The notes: generated by a model not told the origin, from the letters alone. Shown: positions 1 through 9,169, counted from the stretch's first letter. The stretch: 40,609 nt of DNA from Peptostreptococcaceae bacterium (GCA_030532905.1 JAUNKE010000015.1:1-40609); one strand, 5' to 3'. Program-made: numbers and translations.

Positions 1-171
1 ACAGAAGTAAGAGTAAAAGAAAATGAAACTCTGGATAGTGCACTTAGAAGATTTAAGCGTCAATGCGCTCTTTCCGGTGTAATGGCAGAGGTTAGAAAAA
101 GAGAGCACTACGACAAACCGAGTGTAAAAAGAAAGAAAAAAGCTGAAGCTGCAAGAAAGAAAAAAAGATAG
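1..171 (+). CDS. rpsU: 30S ribosomal protein S21, 5'-truncated by the window edge
   Basis: The reading frame is open from base 1 to the TAG at 169-171 and gives 56 residues beginning [20 protein letters not shown]. The acidic/aliphatic start, the RRFKRQC segment and the Arg/Lys-rich tail are those of bacterial S21, a small-subunit protein near the anti-Shine-Dalgarno region of 16S rRNA. S21 is usually about 58 residues, so only the start codon and perhaps one more residue lie outside the window. It is followed 19 bp later by a YqeY-type gene, a common pairing in Firmicutes. Confidence 0.93.
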   Translation, partial: TEVRVKENETLDSALRRFKRQCALSGVMAEVRKREHYDKPSVKRKKKAEAARKKKR

Positions 172-190
172 TTGATAGAAGGTGAAGAAA

Positions 191-634
191 ATGACGCTGA
201 ATGAAAAATTGATGACGGATCTTAAAGACGCGATGAAGAACAAGGACAGTATCAAGAAATCCGTTATTACGATGATTAGAGCGGCAATAAAGCAAAAAGA
301 GGTTGACGAACGAGTCGAGTTGACGGATGATGATATTTTGGACATCATTTCAAAACAGCAAAAGCAACGCAAAGATGCACTGGCTGAATTTGAAAAGGCG
401 GGCCGTGAAGACCTTATCGAGCAAACGAAGCAAGAAATAGAATTATTGGCTTTTTATCTTCCAAAACAACTGACAGATGACGAATTGGAAAAAATCGTAT
501 CTGACGCAATTCAAGCGACAAATGCTCAATCGATGAAGGATATGGGCAAAATTATGGGTAAAGTGAATGAAGTGGCAAAAGGCAGAGCTGACGGAAAACG
601 AATCAACGAAATGGTCAAAAAGCTGCTTTCTTAA
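191..634 (+). CDS. yqeY: GatB/YqeY domain protein
   Basis: The 147-residue protein starts MTLNEKLMTDLKDAMKNKD, typical of the YqeY family, which shares the C-terminal helical domain of the GatB subunit of the tRNA amidotransferase. The family is thought to bind tRNA or assist amidotransfer, but no activity is established for the stand-alone form. I chose ATG 191 because AAGGTGA at 178-184 sits 6 nt upstream. A GTG at 182 in the same frame overlaps that ribosome site and is less likely. The gene lies downstream of rpsU, probably in the same transcript, and ends at the hairpin terminator at 645-672. Confidence 0.88.
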   Translation: MTLNEKLMTDLKDAMKNKDSIKKSVITMIRAAIKQKEVDERVELTDDDILDIISKQQKQRKDALAEFEKAGREDLIEQTKQEIELLAFYLPKQLTDDELEKIVSDAIQATNAQSMKDMGKIMGKVNEVAKGRADGKRINEMVKKLLS

Positions 635-644
635 AATGAATTTA

Positions 645-672
645 AGGGAATCCGAACGGGTTCTCTTTTTTT
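645..672 (+). terminator. Rho-independent terminator after yqeY
   Basis: A 9-bp stem pairs 645-653 with 658-666 (two G-U pairs) around the loop GAAC, and runs into a T tract at 666-672. It lies 10 nt after the yqeY stop. Confidence 0.85.
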
Positions 673-680
673 GTTGAAAC

Positions 681-704
681 AAAAAAGGAGCTAAGCTCCC
701 TTTA
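681..704 (-). terminator. Terminator of the minus-strand foldase gene
   Basis: GGAGC (687-691), loop TAA and GCTCC (695-699) form a short hairpin. Read on the minus strand it is followed by a run of six T (the A run at 681-686). It stands just past the stop codon of the gene at 709-1455, so two convergent genes end back to back here. Confidence 0.7.
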
Positions 705-708
705 TGAT

Positions 709-1455
709 TTATTCGCTGATTTCGACTTTATATTTTTTTCGAAGTTCTTCCAAATGTGCATTGTAAGTGTCATGCTGTTTTTGCGCGGTCAAATTCTGAA
801 TGATATTTTCTTTCGCTTGCTCAAACGGCACTTTGTCTTCTTCTTTTTTGTCGGTCAACTGAATAAGATGATATCCGAATTGTGTTTTGACCGGCTTGGA
901 AACCTGATTGATTTCAAGTGCAAAAGCGGCTTCTTCAAATTCAGGAACCATCTGACCTTTTCCGAAGTAGTTCAAATCGCCGCCGACGGATGAGGAAGGG
1001 CAGCTTGAGTTGTCCTTTGCCAATTCGGCAAAATCCGCACCGCCTTGGATTTGCTCATAGAGCTGATTTGCCTTTTCTTCTTCCGAAACGAGAATATGGC
1101 TTGCACGAATTTGTGCAGGCGACATAAAATATTCCGGATGCTCGTTGTAGAACGATTTTGCTTCCGCTTCGTCGGTTGTTACCGAGCCGATGATTTTTTT
1201 AACGGCGAATTGTGAAAGCAGATTCTCTTTGAGTTTTGCAAGTTCCAATTCAAATTCTTCACTCGCATCCATTTTGCTTTCCAACGCATCGACGAGCAAT
1301 AATTTTTGATTGATAAGCTCCGACAGCAATTTTTTTTCTCCTTCCGGTCCGATAAATTGGCTGCCAACTTGCGGACTGAGATTTGCAAACATAAAGTCGA
1401 GGTCAGATTTTTTAATTTCGTTTCCATTGACAATGGCTAATGTTTTATTCTCCAT
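709..1455 (-). CDS. PpiC-type (parvulin) peptidylprolyl isomerase / SurA-like foldase
   Basis: The 248-aa protein has an N-terminal SurA/PrsA-like helical part (residues about 1-105, beginning MENKTLAIVNGNEIKKSDL). A parvulin domain follows, marked by AQIRASHILVSEEE, GGADFAELAKDNSSCPSS, GGDLNYFGKGQMVPEFEEAAF and TQFGYHLIQLTDK. Parvulins catalyse cis-trans isomerisation of prolyl bonds. No signal peptide, lipobox or membrane segment is visible, unlike PrsA lipoproteins, so cytoplasmic action is inferred. The Shine-Dalgarno AGAAAGGA lies on the minus strand just upstream. The gene is monocistronic and opposite to both neighbours. Confidence 0.9.
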   Translation of the reverse strand: MENKTLAIVNGNEIKKSDLDFMFANLSPQVGSQFIGPEGEKKLLSELINQKLLLVDALESKMDASEEFELELAKLKENLLSQFAVKKIIGSVTTDEAEAKSFYNEHPEYFMSPAQIRASHILVSEEEKANQLYEQIQGGADFAELAKDNSSCPSSSVGGDLNYFGKGQMVPEFEEAAFALEINQVSKPVKTQFGYHLIQLTDKKEEDKVPFEQAKENIIQNLTAQKQHDTYNAHLEELRKKYKVEISE

Positions 1456-1583
1456 AAATTTTCCTTTCTGTACTGAATTCTATTCTATTCTAACAAAAAA
1501 TCGCTTATTTTGCTATGCCAAAATGAAGAAGGAAGATAAATTTGTGATTTTCTGCGGAAATTAGAAATTTGAATCGGTGGGAG

Positions 1584-1613
1584 AAGTGGATTTTTAGGAA
1601 AAAATCGCCACTT
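1584..1613. repeat. Imperfect inverted repeat between the foldase gene and miaB
   Basis: AAGTGG (1584-1589) and ATTTTT (1590-1595) pair with AAAAAT (1600-1605) and CCACTT (1608-1613), leaving a 2-nt bulge. No long T tract follows on either strand, so I do not call it a terminator. It lies in a divergent intergenic region of about 250 bp. Confidence 0.4.
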
Positions 1614-1654
1614 GAAATTTTGGCAAACAAATTGATTCTTGCGCTTTATCCCAC

Positions 1655-1683
1655 TTTATTTTGAAGGCTTGCTATGGTATAAT
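1655..1683 (+). promoter_or_regulatory. Extended -10 promoter of the miaB-mutS-mutL-miaA operon
   Basis: TGGTATAAT at 1675-1683 is a perfect extended -10. With a 17-bp spacer the -35 would be TTTATT (1655-1660), a weak match. The predicted start of transcription is near 1690, 23 nt before the GTG start. Confidence 0.7.
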
Positions 1684-1712
1684 CGTATAGAAGTATTTTG
1701 AAGGAGAGAAAT

Positions 1713-3143
1713 GTGAGTAAGAGAAAACCGTTATTAGTAGATCAGAATGAATTGGACAGACAGGTTGAATTTCAAAGTAAGATTGCAGAGATTATTGATA
1801 TAGAATATCCTGAATCAAAGCCCAAGGTATATACGGAAACTTGGGGATGTCAAATGAATGAGCATGATACAGAGAATCTGCTTGGGATGATTGATGTGAT
1901 GGGTTATGAATTGACCGAGCACACGGAAGAAGCGGATTTGATTATTTTTAATACCTGTGCGGTTCGGGAAAATGCCGAGCTGAAGGTGTATGGGAATTTG
2001 AATATCCTGAAAAAGTTGAAGGAGAAGAATCCCGACTTGATTGTTGCGGTTTGCGGTTGCATGATGCAGCAAAAGCATGTGGTCGAGGAAATTAAAAAGC
2101 GCTATCCTTTTGTCAGTTTGGTATTCGGAACGCATAATATTTATAAGTTCCCGGAGATGCTTTACACTTATTTGCAAAAGCATGAGAGCAATTATGATGT
2201 ATGGGATATTGACGGGCGAATCGTCGAAGGCTTGCCGGTCATTCGACGCCATAAATTGAAATCATTTGTGAATATCATGTACGGCTGCAACAATTTCTGT
2301 ACTTTCTGCATCGTTCCTTACACGAGAGGAAGGGAGCGCAGCAGAACGCCGGAGGATATCATCGGGGAAGTGAAGCAGCTTGTGGAAAGCGGTGTAAAAG
2401 AAATCACTTTGCTCGGGCAGAATGTCAATTCTTACGGAAAGACGCTGGATGAGCCGATTACTTTCCATCAGTTGCTCGAGCGATTGAACGAGGTGGAAGG
2501 TTTGGAGCGAATTCGATTTATGACTTCGCATCCAAAGGATATCTCCGAGGATTTGCTCAAGGCGATGGCTCGTTTGGACAAGGTATGCGAATCGCTGCAT
2601 CTACCGGTGCAATCGGGAAGCTCGAAGGTGCTGCGCGAGATGAATCGTCACTATACGAAGGAGGATTATCTCAAAACGATTGAGTTGGCACGAAAGTATA
2701 TGCCGAATATGGCATTGACGACGGATATTATGGTCGGCTTTCCGGGCGAAACGGAAGAGGATTTTTTGGAAACGCTCGATGTGGTGGAGAAGGCGCAATA
2801 CGATTTGGCTTTCACTTTCCTTTATTCGAGAAGAAAGGGAACTTCGGCGGACAGAAGAGAGAATCAGATTCCCGAAGAGGTGAAGAAGGAGCGCTTCAAC
2901 CGTTTGCTCGATGCGGTCAACAAGGCGGCGGAGAATCAGTCTTCCGCTTATCTCGGTCAGGTGACTGAAATTTTGGTCGAGGGCAAGAGCAAGAAGAATG
3001 ACAATGTGTTGATGGGGCGCAATCGTCAAAACAAGACGGTGAATTTTGTAGGACACGAAGGTTTGATTGGAGAATTGGTAAAGGTTCGAATTATAGATAC
3101 GAAGTCATTTTCAATGACGGGAGAGTTGATACAAGAGGATTAA
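1713..3143 (+). CDS. miaB: tRNA-2-methylthio-N6-dimethylallyladenosine synthase MiaB
   Basis: This radical-SAM methylthiotransferase adds the 2-methylthio group to i6A37 of tRNAs reading UNN codons. The 476-aa protein has the UPF0004 domain with cluster cysteines C46 ([16 protein letters not shown]), C82 ([11 protein letters not shown]) and C114 or C116 (VCGCMMQQ). The radical SAM motif CNNFCTFC supplies C192, C196 and C199, and a C-terminal TRAM domain ends the protein. GTG 1713 is preferred: AAGGAGAG at 1701-1708 stands 4-5 nt upstream, whereas an in-frame TTG at 1698 lies 5' of that site. mutS starts 1 nt after the stop, and miaA, which makes the i6A substrate, closes the same operon. Confidence 0.96.
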   Translation: MSKRKPLLVDQNELDRQVEFQSKIAEIIDIEYPESKPKVYTETWGCQMNEHDTENLLGMIDVMGYELTEHTEEADLIIFNTCAVRENAELKVYGNLNILKKLKEKNPDLIVAVCGCMMQQKHVVEEIKKRYPFVSLVFGTHNIYKFPEMLYTYLQKHESNYDVWDIDGRIVEGLPVIRRHKLKSFVNIMYGCNNFCTFCIVPYTRGRERSRTPEDIIGEVKQLVESGVKEITLLGQNVNSYGKTLDEPITFHQLLERLNEVEGLERIRFMTSHPKDISEDLLKAMARLDKVCESLHLPVQSGSSKVLREMNRHYTKEDYLKTIELARKYMPNMALTTDIMVGFPGETEEDFLETLDVVEKAQYDLAFTFLYSRRKGTSADRRENQIPEEVKKERFNRLLDAVNKAAENQSSAYLGQVTEILVEGKSKKNDNVLMGRNRQNKTVNFVGHEGLIGELVKVRIIDTKSFSMTGELIQED

Positions 3144-3144
3144 A

Positions 3145-5733
3145 ATGTCGAATATAACGCCAATGATGAAACAGTATTTGGAAATCAAAGAGCAGAATAA
3201 GGATGCGATTTTGTTTTTTCGATTGGGCGATTTTTATGAAATGTTTTTTGAAGATGCCTTGGTGGCGTCTCGAATTTTAGAAATTGCGCTGACGGGCAAA
3301 AGCTACGGCGCGGATGATAAGGCACCCATGTGCGGAGTGCCTTATCACAGTGCTGAAAATTATATTCAAAAATTGATTGCCGCGGGAAAAAGAGTGGCGA
3401 TTTGTGAGCAGGTGGAGGACCCCAAATCCGTCAAAGGCATCGTCAAGCGTGAAGTGGTGCGCATCATCACGCCGGGTACCAATGTCAATGACCAAAATCT
3501 TGAGGGATACAAGGATTCCTATCTGATGGCGATTCATCATCAGGGACTTTTTTATATTTCCTATATCGATGTGACGACGGGCGAGCTCAATGTAGCGAAG
3601 CTGGAGGACTCGGCTTTGCGCGATTTTATTTTGCAAATTCAGCCGAAGGAGATTTTGATTCATCCCGAGACGGTTGCGCAAATCAACAAGAGTCGATTGC
3701 TCAAGAAGGATATGGAAATTGTTCAAAATGCGATTACGCTGACGATTGTGGATGAGTTTGAATCGGGCATCTCAAGACGGCTCATCGAGAGTCAGAATTT
3801 ACAGGTCGAATGTGAAAAAGAATATGATTTGCCGATGGATATCGTGCTCAGCTACATTCGCGAGACACAGGGCGTTTTGTCAAACAATATTCGCAGCATT
3901 CAGGTGTATGAGCAAAACAATTTTTTGAAATTGGATCCCAATACGCGTAAAAATTTGGAGCTGACCGAAAATGCTTCGACAAGGCAGAAGAAGAATTCGC
4001 TCTTTGATATTTTGGATTATTCCACGACGAGCATCGGGAAAAGAACGCTTCGCAAGTGGATCGACAACCCGCTGAACGATATTTCAAAAATCAATCGTCG
4101 TTTGGACATCGTGGAGGAGCTGAATCAGAGTTTTGATTTGCGAAGTGATTTGAAGGATATTCTCAACGAGATATATGATATGGAGCGCATCACCGGAAAG
4201 ATGAGCTACGGCAATTTGAACACGAAGGACATCGTGGCGCTTCGAAATTCGATTGCGGTTTTGCCGGCTTTGATTGCAAAAATCGATTCGTCATCGCTTC
4301 GCTGTTTGCAGGAAGTCGTTTCAGCGATGGACGATTTGAGCGACATTCATCGATATCTCTGCGATACCGTGGTTGAGGAGCCTTCCGTTTCGATTAAAGA
4401 CGGGGAAGTGATACGAAGTGAATACAATGATAAATTGTACGAATATCGTTATTTGGAATCCAATTCGGCATCCGTTTTGCAGGAAATCGAGCAGAGGGCG
4501 AGAGAGAATACCGGAATCAAAAGTTTGAAAATCGGTTACAATAAAGTGTTCGGCTATTATTTTGAAATAACGCATGCGGCGAGTCGCGATGCGGTGATTC
4601 CGCCGGATTATATCCGCAAGCAAACTTTGACGAATGCGGAGCGATATATCAATCAGGAACTCAAGGAGCTGGAGGACAAGATACTCGGCGCGAGACAGAA
4701 AATCTTTGAGATTCAGTCGGAAATCTTTGACGAAATCAAAAATTATTTGAATGAAAATATCGTTCGAATCAATGTGACGGCGGAAATCATCGGTCGATTG
4801 GATGCGTTGCTGTCGCTTTCGATTGCAAGCATCGAGCGTAATATGACGCGCCCGACTTTTAATACGGATGGGCATTTTGAAATTATTTCTTCGCGACATC
4901 CCGTCATCGAAAGCATTTTGGGCGAAGACCATTTTGTGCCGAACGATATCTTGGTCGATTCGTCATCGAGAATTCAAATCATCACCGGACCGAATATGGG
5001 CGGAAAGTCAACCTATATGCGTCAAGCGGCGATTATCGCCATCATGGCGCACATGGGCTCTTTCGTGAGCGCGAAATCCGCGAACTTACCGATTTTGGAT
5101 GCGATTTTCACACGAGTGGGCGCATCGGATGATTTGAGTTTGGGACAGAGTACCTTCATGGTTGAAATGAAGGAGGTCTCTCATATTCTAAAGCATGCGA
5201 CGAAAAATTCGCTGATTATTTTGGATGAAGTGGGTCGCGGTACGAGCACCTTTGACGGCATGAGCATCGCTTGGGCGATTATTGAATATCTTGCGGAAAA
5301 TATCGGCAGCACGACTTTGTTTTCGACTCATTATCATGAGATAACCGACCTTGAGCAGCTTTACGACAATATCCGAAATTTTTACATCGCGGTGGATGAA
5401 ACCGGCGGCGAAATCAGTTTTATGCACAAAATCATGAGCGGCAAGATGGATAAGAGTTACGGAATCCATGTGGCGAAGATTGCCGGATTGCCGACCGAGT
5501 TGCTTAAAAAAGCGAATGAGAAATTGTATTTTTTGGAAAGTCAGGAGCCGATGGATGCCGAGCAATACCGAAAATCTTCGGAAAAAGTGCAGACGCAGCT
5601 GTCGTTTGAAGATTTCAGCAGCAATGAAATCGTGAATAGAATTGAAGAATTGGATTTGGATGATATCAGTCCGAAAGAGGCGCATCGCATTTTGGAAGAA
5701 TTGCAGGCGATAGCAAAGGAAGGAATGATTTGA
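3145..5733 (+). CDS. mutS: DNA mismatch repair protein MutS
   Basis: MutS recognises mispairs and small loops and recruits MutL. The 862-aa product is the usual size. F30-x-E32 in GDFYEMF is the mismatch-reading wedge of domain I. Walker A GPNMGGKST is at about 615-623. The Walker B/signature region reads DEVGRGTSTFDGMSIAWA, followed by the FSTHYHE switch. The C-terminal DKSYGIHVAKIAGLP and a helical dimerisation tail are present. ATG 3145 follows AGAGGA at 3134-3139. The stop overlaps the mutL start by 1 nt, so translation is probably coupled. Confidence 0.98.
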   Translation: MSNITPMMKQYLEIKEQNKDAILFFRLGDFYEMFFEDALVASRILEIALTGKSYGADDKAPMCGVPYHSAENYIQKLIAAGKRVAICEQVEDPKSVKGIVKREVVRIITPGTNVNDQNLEGYKDSYLMAIHHQGLFYISYIDVTTGELNVAKLEDSALRDFILQIQPKEILIHPETVAQINKSRLLKKDMEIVQNAITLTIVDEFESGISRRLIESQNLQVECEKEYDLPMDIVLSYIRETQGVLSNNIRSIQVYEQNNFLKLDPNTRKNLELTENASTRQKKNSLFDILDYSTTSIGKRTLRKWIDNPLNDISKINRRLDIVEELNQSFDLRSDLKDILNEIYDMERITGKMSYGNLNTKDIVALRNSIAVLPALIAKIDSSSLRCLQEVVSAMDDLSDIHRYLCDTVVEEPSVSIKDGEVIRSEYNDKLYEYRYLESNSASVLQEIEQRARENTGIKSLKIGYNKVFGYYFEITHAASRDAVIPPDYIRKQTLTNAERYINQELKELEDKILGARQKIFEIQSEIFDEIKNYLNENIVRINVTAEIIGRLDALLSLSIASIERNMTRPTFNTDGHFEIISSRHPVIESILGEDHFVPNDILVDSSSRIQIITGPNMGGKSTYMRQAAIIAIMAHMGSFVSAKSANLPILDAIFTRVGASDDLSLGQSTFMVEMKEVSHILKHATKNSLIILDEVGRGTSTFDGMSIAWAIIEYLAENIGSTTLFSTHYHEITDLEQLYDNIRNFYIAVDETGGEISFMHKIMSGKMDKSYGIHVAKIAGLPTELLKKANEKLYFLESQEPMDAEQYRKSSEKVQTQLSFEDFSSNEIVNRIEELDLDDISPKEAHRILEELQAIAKEGMI

Positions 5734-7778
5734 TGAACCGAATTGTAATGCTGGATGAATTGACCATCAATAAAATTGCGGCGGGAGAAGTCGTCGAGCG
5801 ACCGGCATCCGTTATCAAGGAGTTGGTCGAGAATTCGATTGACGCATCGGCGAGTCGAATTACGGTGGAAATTTCGGACGGCGGCAAAAATTTTATCAAG
5901 GTGAGCGATGACGGAGACGGCATTTTGCCGGAGGATATTCCGTTGGCTTTTCAGCGTCACAGCACAAGCAAGTTACGCAAAATTGAAGACATCAATCATC
6001 TGTGGTCGAACGGATTTCGCGGAGAGGCGCTGTCCTCGATTGCCGCGGTTGCGAAGGTGCAGATGCTGACGAATACGGATGAGCGTCAGCTGGGGAAAAA
6101 AGTAACGGTTTTGGATGGCGAAATTCAAAGCATTCAGGATATCGGTGTAAAAAAAGGCACGATTATCGAAGTCAGCGATTTGTTTTTCAACATTCCGGCG
6201 CGTAAAAAGTTTTTGAAAACCAATGCGACCGAGACGACACAAATATCGGATATTCTTTCGAGATTGGCAATCGTCAATCATCAGGTGGCTTTCAAATATA
6301 TTTCCAACGGGAAGGAAATTTTCAAAACCGTCGGCAACGGGGAGATGCTGCATGCAATTTCGTCCATTTACGGACGCTCCATCAGCGATAATCTCATTCG
6401 GGTCGAATTTGAAAATAAAAATGTCAAAATATCGGGCTATATCTCCAACACGAGCCTGTACCAATCCAATCGAAAGAAAGAAAATATTTTTATCAACAAA
6501 AGATATGTCCGCGTCAGTCCGTTGACATTTGTCGTTGAAAATATTTACAAAGATTTGATACCGATTGGAAAATATCCCGTATTTTTTCTGGATATTCAAA
6601 TCGAGCCGGAATTTGTCGATCCGAATGTGCATCCGTCCAAGTTGGAAATCAAAATTTCAAGCGAAGTGGATGTTGCGGAGCCGCTGAGCAATATTATTCG
6701 TGAAAAATTGTTTCAAGCGAGCCGCAATTTCATTCCCGAGGTCAAGATAAAATCCTATTATTCGGATTCGCCAATTGCGGATGCGTCCGATGAAAATAAA
6801 GCACAAAACCGCTTTGTTTATCATGAATTTCAGCCGGCGACGGATGATAATGTCGAAGTGGTTCATAAGGAAGAAATTTCGGGCGAGCAAAATTTTTCCA
6901 ATACAAAAAATCAGCCGATGGAATTTGCATCGGAAAAACAAAGTGCATTTTCGAGCGCTGAATCGGAGAAGCGAATTTCTACTCCGGAAGATATAAAAAA
7001 TGAGGCGCTATATAATAAGGAAGAAACAGCTTTGGCACCGATGGATAAAAATTCGTCCGAAGCGACGGTTTTTGAAAGAGAAGAACCGTATTTTCCGAGT
7101 GAAAAAACTTTGCGCGGCATTTCGATAAAAAAAGAAGAGCCCGCGGTCACGCAGGAGCAATTTTTCCGCAGAGATGAAATTTTGGATTACAATCAGCTGC
7201 AAATCATCGGTGTGGCGCTTCAAACCTACATCGTTGTCACTTACAATCAATCGATTTTTATGATTGACCAGCATGCCGCTCACGAGCGCATTTTGTATGA
7301 GCGCATTTTGTCGCAGCTGGATTTGATGAGCGATGAAAAGAGTTTCGCTTCTCAAGAATTGTTGGTGGCGGATATCGTCGAGTTTGCTTCTTTTGAATGT
7401 CAACGGATTTTGGACAATGCGGCGCTTTTGGAAAAGCTCGGCTACATCGTGGATGATTTCGGCTTCAACCGAATAGCGATTCGCAGCTATCCCGTTTTGT
7501 TTAACAAGGAGCAGGGGATGGACTTTTTCAGAGAGCTTGTCGATTTGATATTGGACGAGAAAAAGATTGACCTCAATCGAAATTTTGAGGATAAGATTGC
7601 AAGAATGGCTTGCAGAAAGGCAATCAAAGCCAACCAGACGATTGGCAATGATGAAATTCGATTGCTTTTTGAGCAGTTGAATCAATGTGAAAACAAATAT
7701 ACCTGTCCGCATGGTCGTCCGATTTTTGTGGAATTTAAGAAGTATGAAATCGAAAAAATGTTCAAAAGGATTGTGTAG
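5733..7778 (+). CDS. mutL: DNA mismatch repair endonuclease MutL
   Basis: The 681-aa protein couples mismatch recognition to strand incision. The GHKL ATPase occupies about residues 1-330 (NKIAAGEVVERPASVIKELVENSIDA, DDGDGI, FRGEALSSIAA). A hydrophilic linker covers about 335-480. The C-terminal dimerisation/endonuclease domain carries DQHAAHERILYE from residue 512, ACRKAIKANQ, and CPHGRP from about residue 658. These metal-binding motifs mark the nicking type of MutL, found in bacteria without MutH. ATG 5733 is preferred over the TTG at 5730: AAGGAAGGA lies 8 nt upstream, and the family starts close to this point. Confidence 0.97.
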   Translation: MNRIVMLDELTINKIAAGEVVERPASVIKELVENSIDASASRITVEISDGGKNFIKVSDDGDGILPEDIPLAFQRHSTSKLRKIEDINHLWSNGFRGEALSSIAAVAKVQMLTNTDERQLGKKVTVLDGEIQSIQDIGVKKGTIIEVSDLFFNIPARKKFLKTNATETTQISDILSRLAIVNHQVAFKYISNGKEIFKTVGNGEMLHAISSIYGRSISDNLIRVEFENKNVKISGYISNTSLYQSNRKKENIFINKRYVRVSPLTFVVENIYKDLIPIGKYPVFFLDIQIEPEFVDPNVHPSKLEIKISSEVDVAEPLSNIIREKLFQASRNFIPEVKIKSYYSDSPIADASDENKAQNRFVYHEFQPATDDNVEVVHKEEISGEQNFSNTKNQPMEFASEKQSAFSSAESEKRISTPEDIKNEALYNKEETALAPMDKNSSEATVFEREEPYFPSEKTLRGISIKKEEPAVTQEQFFRRDEILDYNQLQIIGVALQTYIVVTYNQSIFMIDQHAAHERILYERILSQLDLMSDEKSFASQELLVADIVEFASFECQRILDNAALLEKLGYIVDDFGFNRIAIRSYPVLFNKEQGMDFFRELVDLILDEKKIDLNRNFEDKIARMACRKAIKANQTIGNDEIRLLFEQLNQCENKYTCPHGRPIFVEFKKYEIEKMFKRIV

Positions 7779-8698
7779 TGAAAAAAGAAATTTTAATTAT
7801 TGCCGGACCGACGGGGGTCGGAAAGACCGAGCTTTCGTTGAATTTGGCAAAATCGCTTGACGGCGAAATCATTTCGGCGGATTCGATGCAGATTTACAAA
7901 GGAATGGATGTGGGCACCGCCAAAATTTTGCCCGATGAGATGCAAGGTATTCCTCATCATCTGCTCGACATCGTTTCGCCGAGCGAGCCTTTTACCGTAT
8001 ATGATTTTTTGGTGCAGAGCAATCAGGCGATGGATGAGATAATCCGAAGAGGGAAGCGACCTATTTTTGCGGGCGGCACCGGATTATATATCAACACGCT
8101 GCTCTATGAGATGGATTTTAACAAAGCGAATATCGATACGGCATATCGCGAGGAGCTTTGGCAATTCCATCGCGACTTCGGAACGGATGCGCTCTTTGCC
8201 AAATTGCTTGAGGTGGATCCCGATACCGAGATTGAAAAAGAAAATACGAAGCGGGTCATTCGTGCGCTGGAAATTTATAGGGAGCGCGGCAAGGTGGAGA
8301 AATTTGCGCAGATGCCTGAGCGGGAGGATATTTCGGCGACGCTTGTGATTCTTCATCGCGACCGACAGGAGCTGTATGAAAATATCAATCGTCGCGTGGA
8401 TAAGATGATGGAGCAGGGATTGCTCGATGAGGTAAAGGCTTTTTATGAGCAGGGACTGGATGAGCGATATCAGTCGATGAAGGCAATCGGCTATTTGCAG
8501 GTCATCAAGCATTTCAAAGGCGAATACGGCTACGATGAAATGGTGGAAAAAATCAAGCAGGAGACGAGACGCTATGCCAAGCGACAAATCACTTGGTTCA
8601 AGCGATATAAAAATGCGCATTGGTTCAATCTGAGCGAGATGAGCAAAAATGAAGTGCAAAACGAAATCGTCGCTTTGATGAGAAAATCCGAATCGTAA
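7778..8698 (+). CDS. miaA: tRNA dimethylallyltransferase MiaA
   Basis: MiaA transfers the dimethylallyl group from DMAPP to N6 of A37 in tRNA, making the substrate of MiaB. The 306-aa protein has the P-loop GPTGVGKT (10-17), DSMQIYKGMDVGTAK and GGTGLYINTLLYEMD. The C-terminal part GYLQVIKHFKGEYGYDE, then ETRRYAKRQITWFKR, is typical. The GTG start overlaps the mutL TAG by 1 nt, with AAAAGGA about 7 nt upstream. It is the last gene of the miaB operon. Confidence 0.97.
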   Translation: MKKEILIIAGPTGVGKTELSLNLAKSLDGEIISADSMQIYKGMDVGTAKILPDEMQGIPHHLLDIVSPSEPFTVYDFLVQSNQAMDEIIRRGKRPIFAGGTGLYINTLLYEMDFNKANIDTAYREELWQFHRDFGTDALFAKLLEVDPDTEIEKENTKRVIRALEIYRERGKVEKFAQMPEREDISATLVILHRDRQELYENINRRVDKMMEQGLLDEVKAFYEQGLDERYQSMKAIGYLQVIKHFKGEYGYDEMVEKIKQETRRYAKRQITWFKRYKNAHWFNLSEMSKNEVQNEIVALMRKSES

Positions 8699-8710
8699 TT
8701 TTGAAATTGC

Positions 8711-8779
8711 AAATCGAAAAAGTAGATCCGTTTTCAAAATATTGTTTGACGAAATCAAAATGGAAAATCAAATTTGAAA
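8711..8779. repeat. Degenerate direct repeat, copy 1
   Basis: This block (key words AATCGAAAAA, ATCCGTTTTCAAAAT, ATTGTT, AAAATCAAATTTGAAA) aligns in the same order with 8850-8916, with small indels and substitutions. It includes ATCCGTTTTCAAAAT (8726-8740), whose exact reverse complement occurs at 33001-33015. Confidence 0.6.
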
Positions 8780-8849
8780 TTGAAGAAATAAATTCTGAAA
8801 ATTTACAGACGAAATCAAAATTCAAAACGGAAAGCGGATTATCATTTGC

Positions 8850-8916
8850 CAATCGAAAAAACAAATCCGTTTCAATATTGTTCAACGGAAGTAAAATTGA
8901 AAACCAAATTTGAAAA
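8850..8916. repeat. Degenerate direct repeat, copy 2
   Basis: This is the partner of 8711-8779. The shared words, in the same order, are AATCGAAAAA, ATCCGTTT, CAATATTG/AAATATTG, and AACCAAATTTGAAAA/AATCAAATTTGAAAT. The pair looks like an old tandem or segmental duplication in non-coding DNA. Confidence 0.6.
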
Positions 8917-8981
8917 CAAACCGAAATCGTTGTATTGTGAGCAATTAAACTTTCTCGGCTCTAAAAACGCATATAAGATTG

Positions 8982-9012
8982 TAGCACTCGGATGTTGGGT
9001 GCTATTTTTATT
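8982..9012 (+). terminator. Rho-independent terminator downstream of miaA
   Basis: TAGCACTC (8982-8989) pairs with GGGTGCTA (8997-9004) around a 7-nt loop, with one G-U pair. The T-rich tract TTTTTATT follows at 9005-9012. It lies 280 bp after miaA and just before the rnf promoter, so it separates the two operons. Confidence 0.75.
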
Positions 9013-9033
9013 GTAGAAAAAAATAGTAAAATG

Positions 9034-9042
9034 TGTTATAAT
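9034..9042 (+). promoter_or_regulatory. Extended -10 promoter of the rnf operon
   Basis: TGTTATAAT at 9034-9042 is an extended -10. No good -35 stands at 16-18 bp. A start near 9049 would give a leader of about 150 nt before rnfC. A second TATAAT at 9159-9164 lacks the TGn extension and may be chance. Confidence 0.6.
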
Positions 9043-9120
9043 ACTTGGTGGATAAATTTCTTTTCTTGTCAATTATAAGCGAAGGGCAAATACATATTTC
9101 GGAGAAGGGGAATGTGTTGA

Positions 9121-9169
9121 TTGTTACAATGGTTACCGCATCATTTATCAGGATGCGTTATAATGACAA
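9121..9169 (+). promoter_or_regulatory. Stem-loop in the rnf leader
   Basis: CGCATC (9137-9142) pairs exactly with GATGCG (9152-9157) around a 9-nt loop. An outer helix TTGTTA (9121-9126) with TGACAA (9164-9169) can enclose it across an internal loop. It ends about 20 nt before the Shine-Dalgarno site AGGAGGT (9189-9195). I do not recognise a known riboswitch; a regulatory role is only inferred from position. Confidence 0.35.

Noticed and set aside
1584..1613. Inverted repeat before miaB as a terminator of an upstream gene.
   Set aside because: No gene points into it from the left on the plus strand, and no adequate T tract follows on either strand.
8701..8913. 70-codon open frame after miaA.
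   Set aside because: It follows AT-rich repeated words, has no ribosome site, and its translation is low-complexity Lys/Ser/Asn with no family resemblance.
9121..9169. Possible Rex (NADH-responsive) operator before rnfC, from the TTGT...ACAA arms.
   Set aside because: Known Rex sites have TTGT and ACAA arms about 8-10 bp apart; these are about 40 bp apart and fit an RNA stem better.
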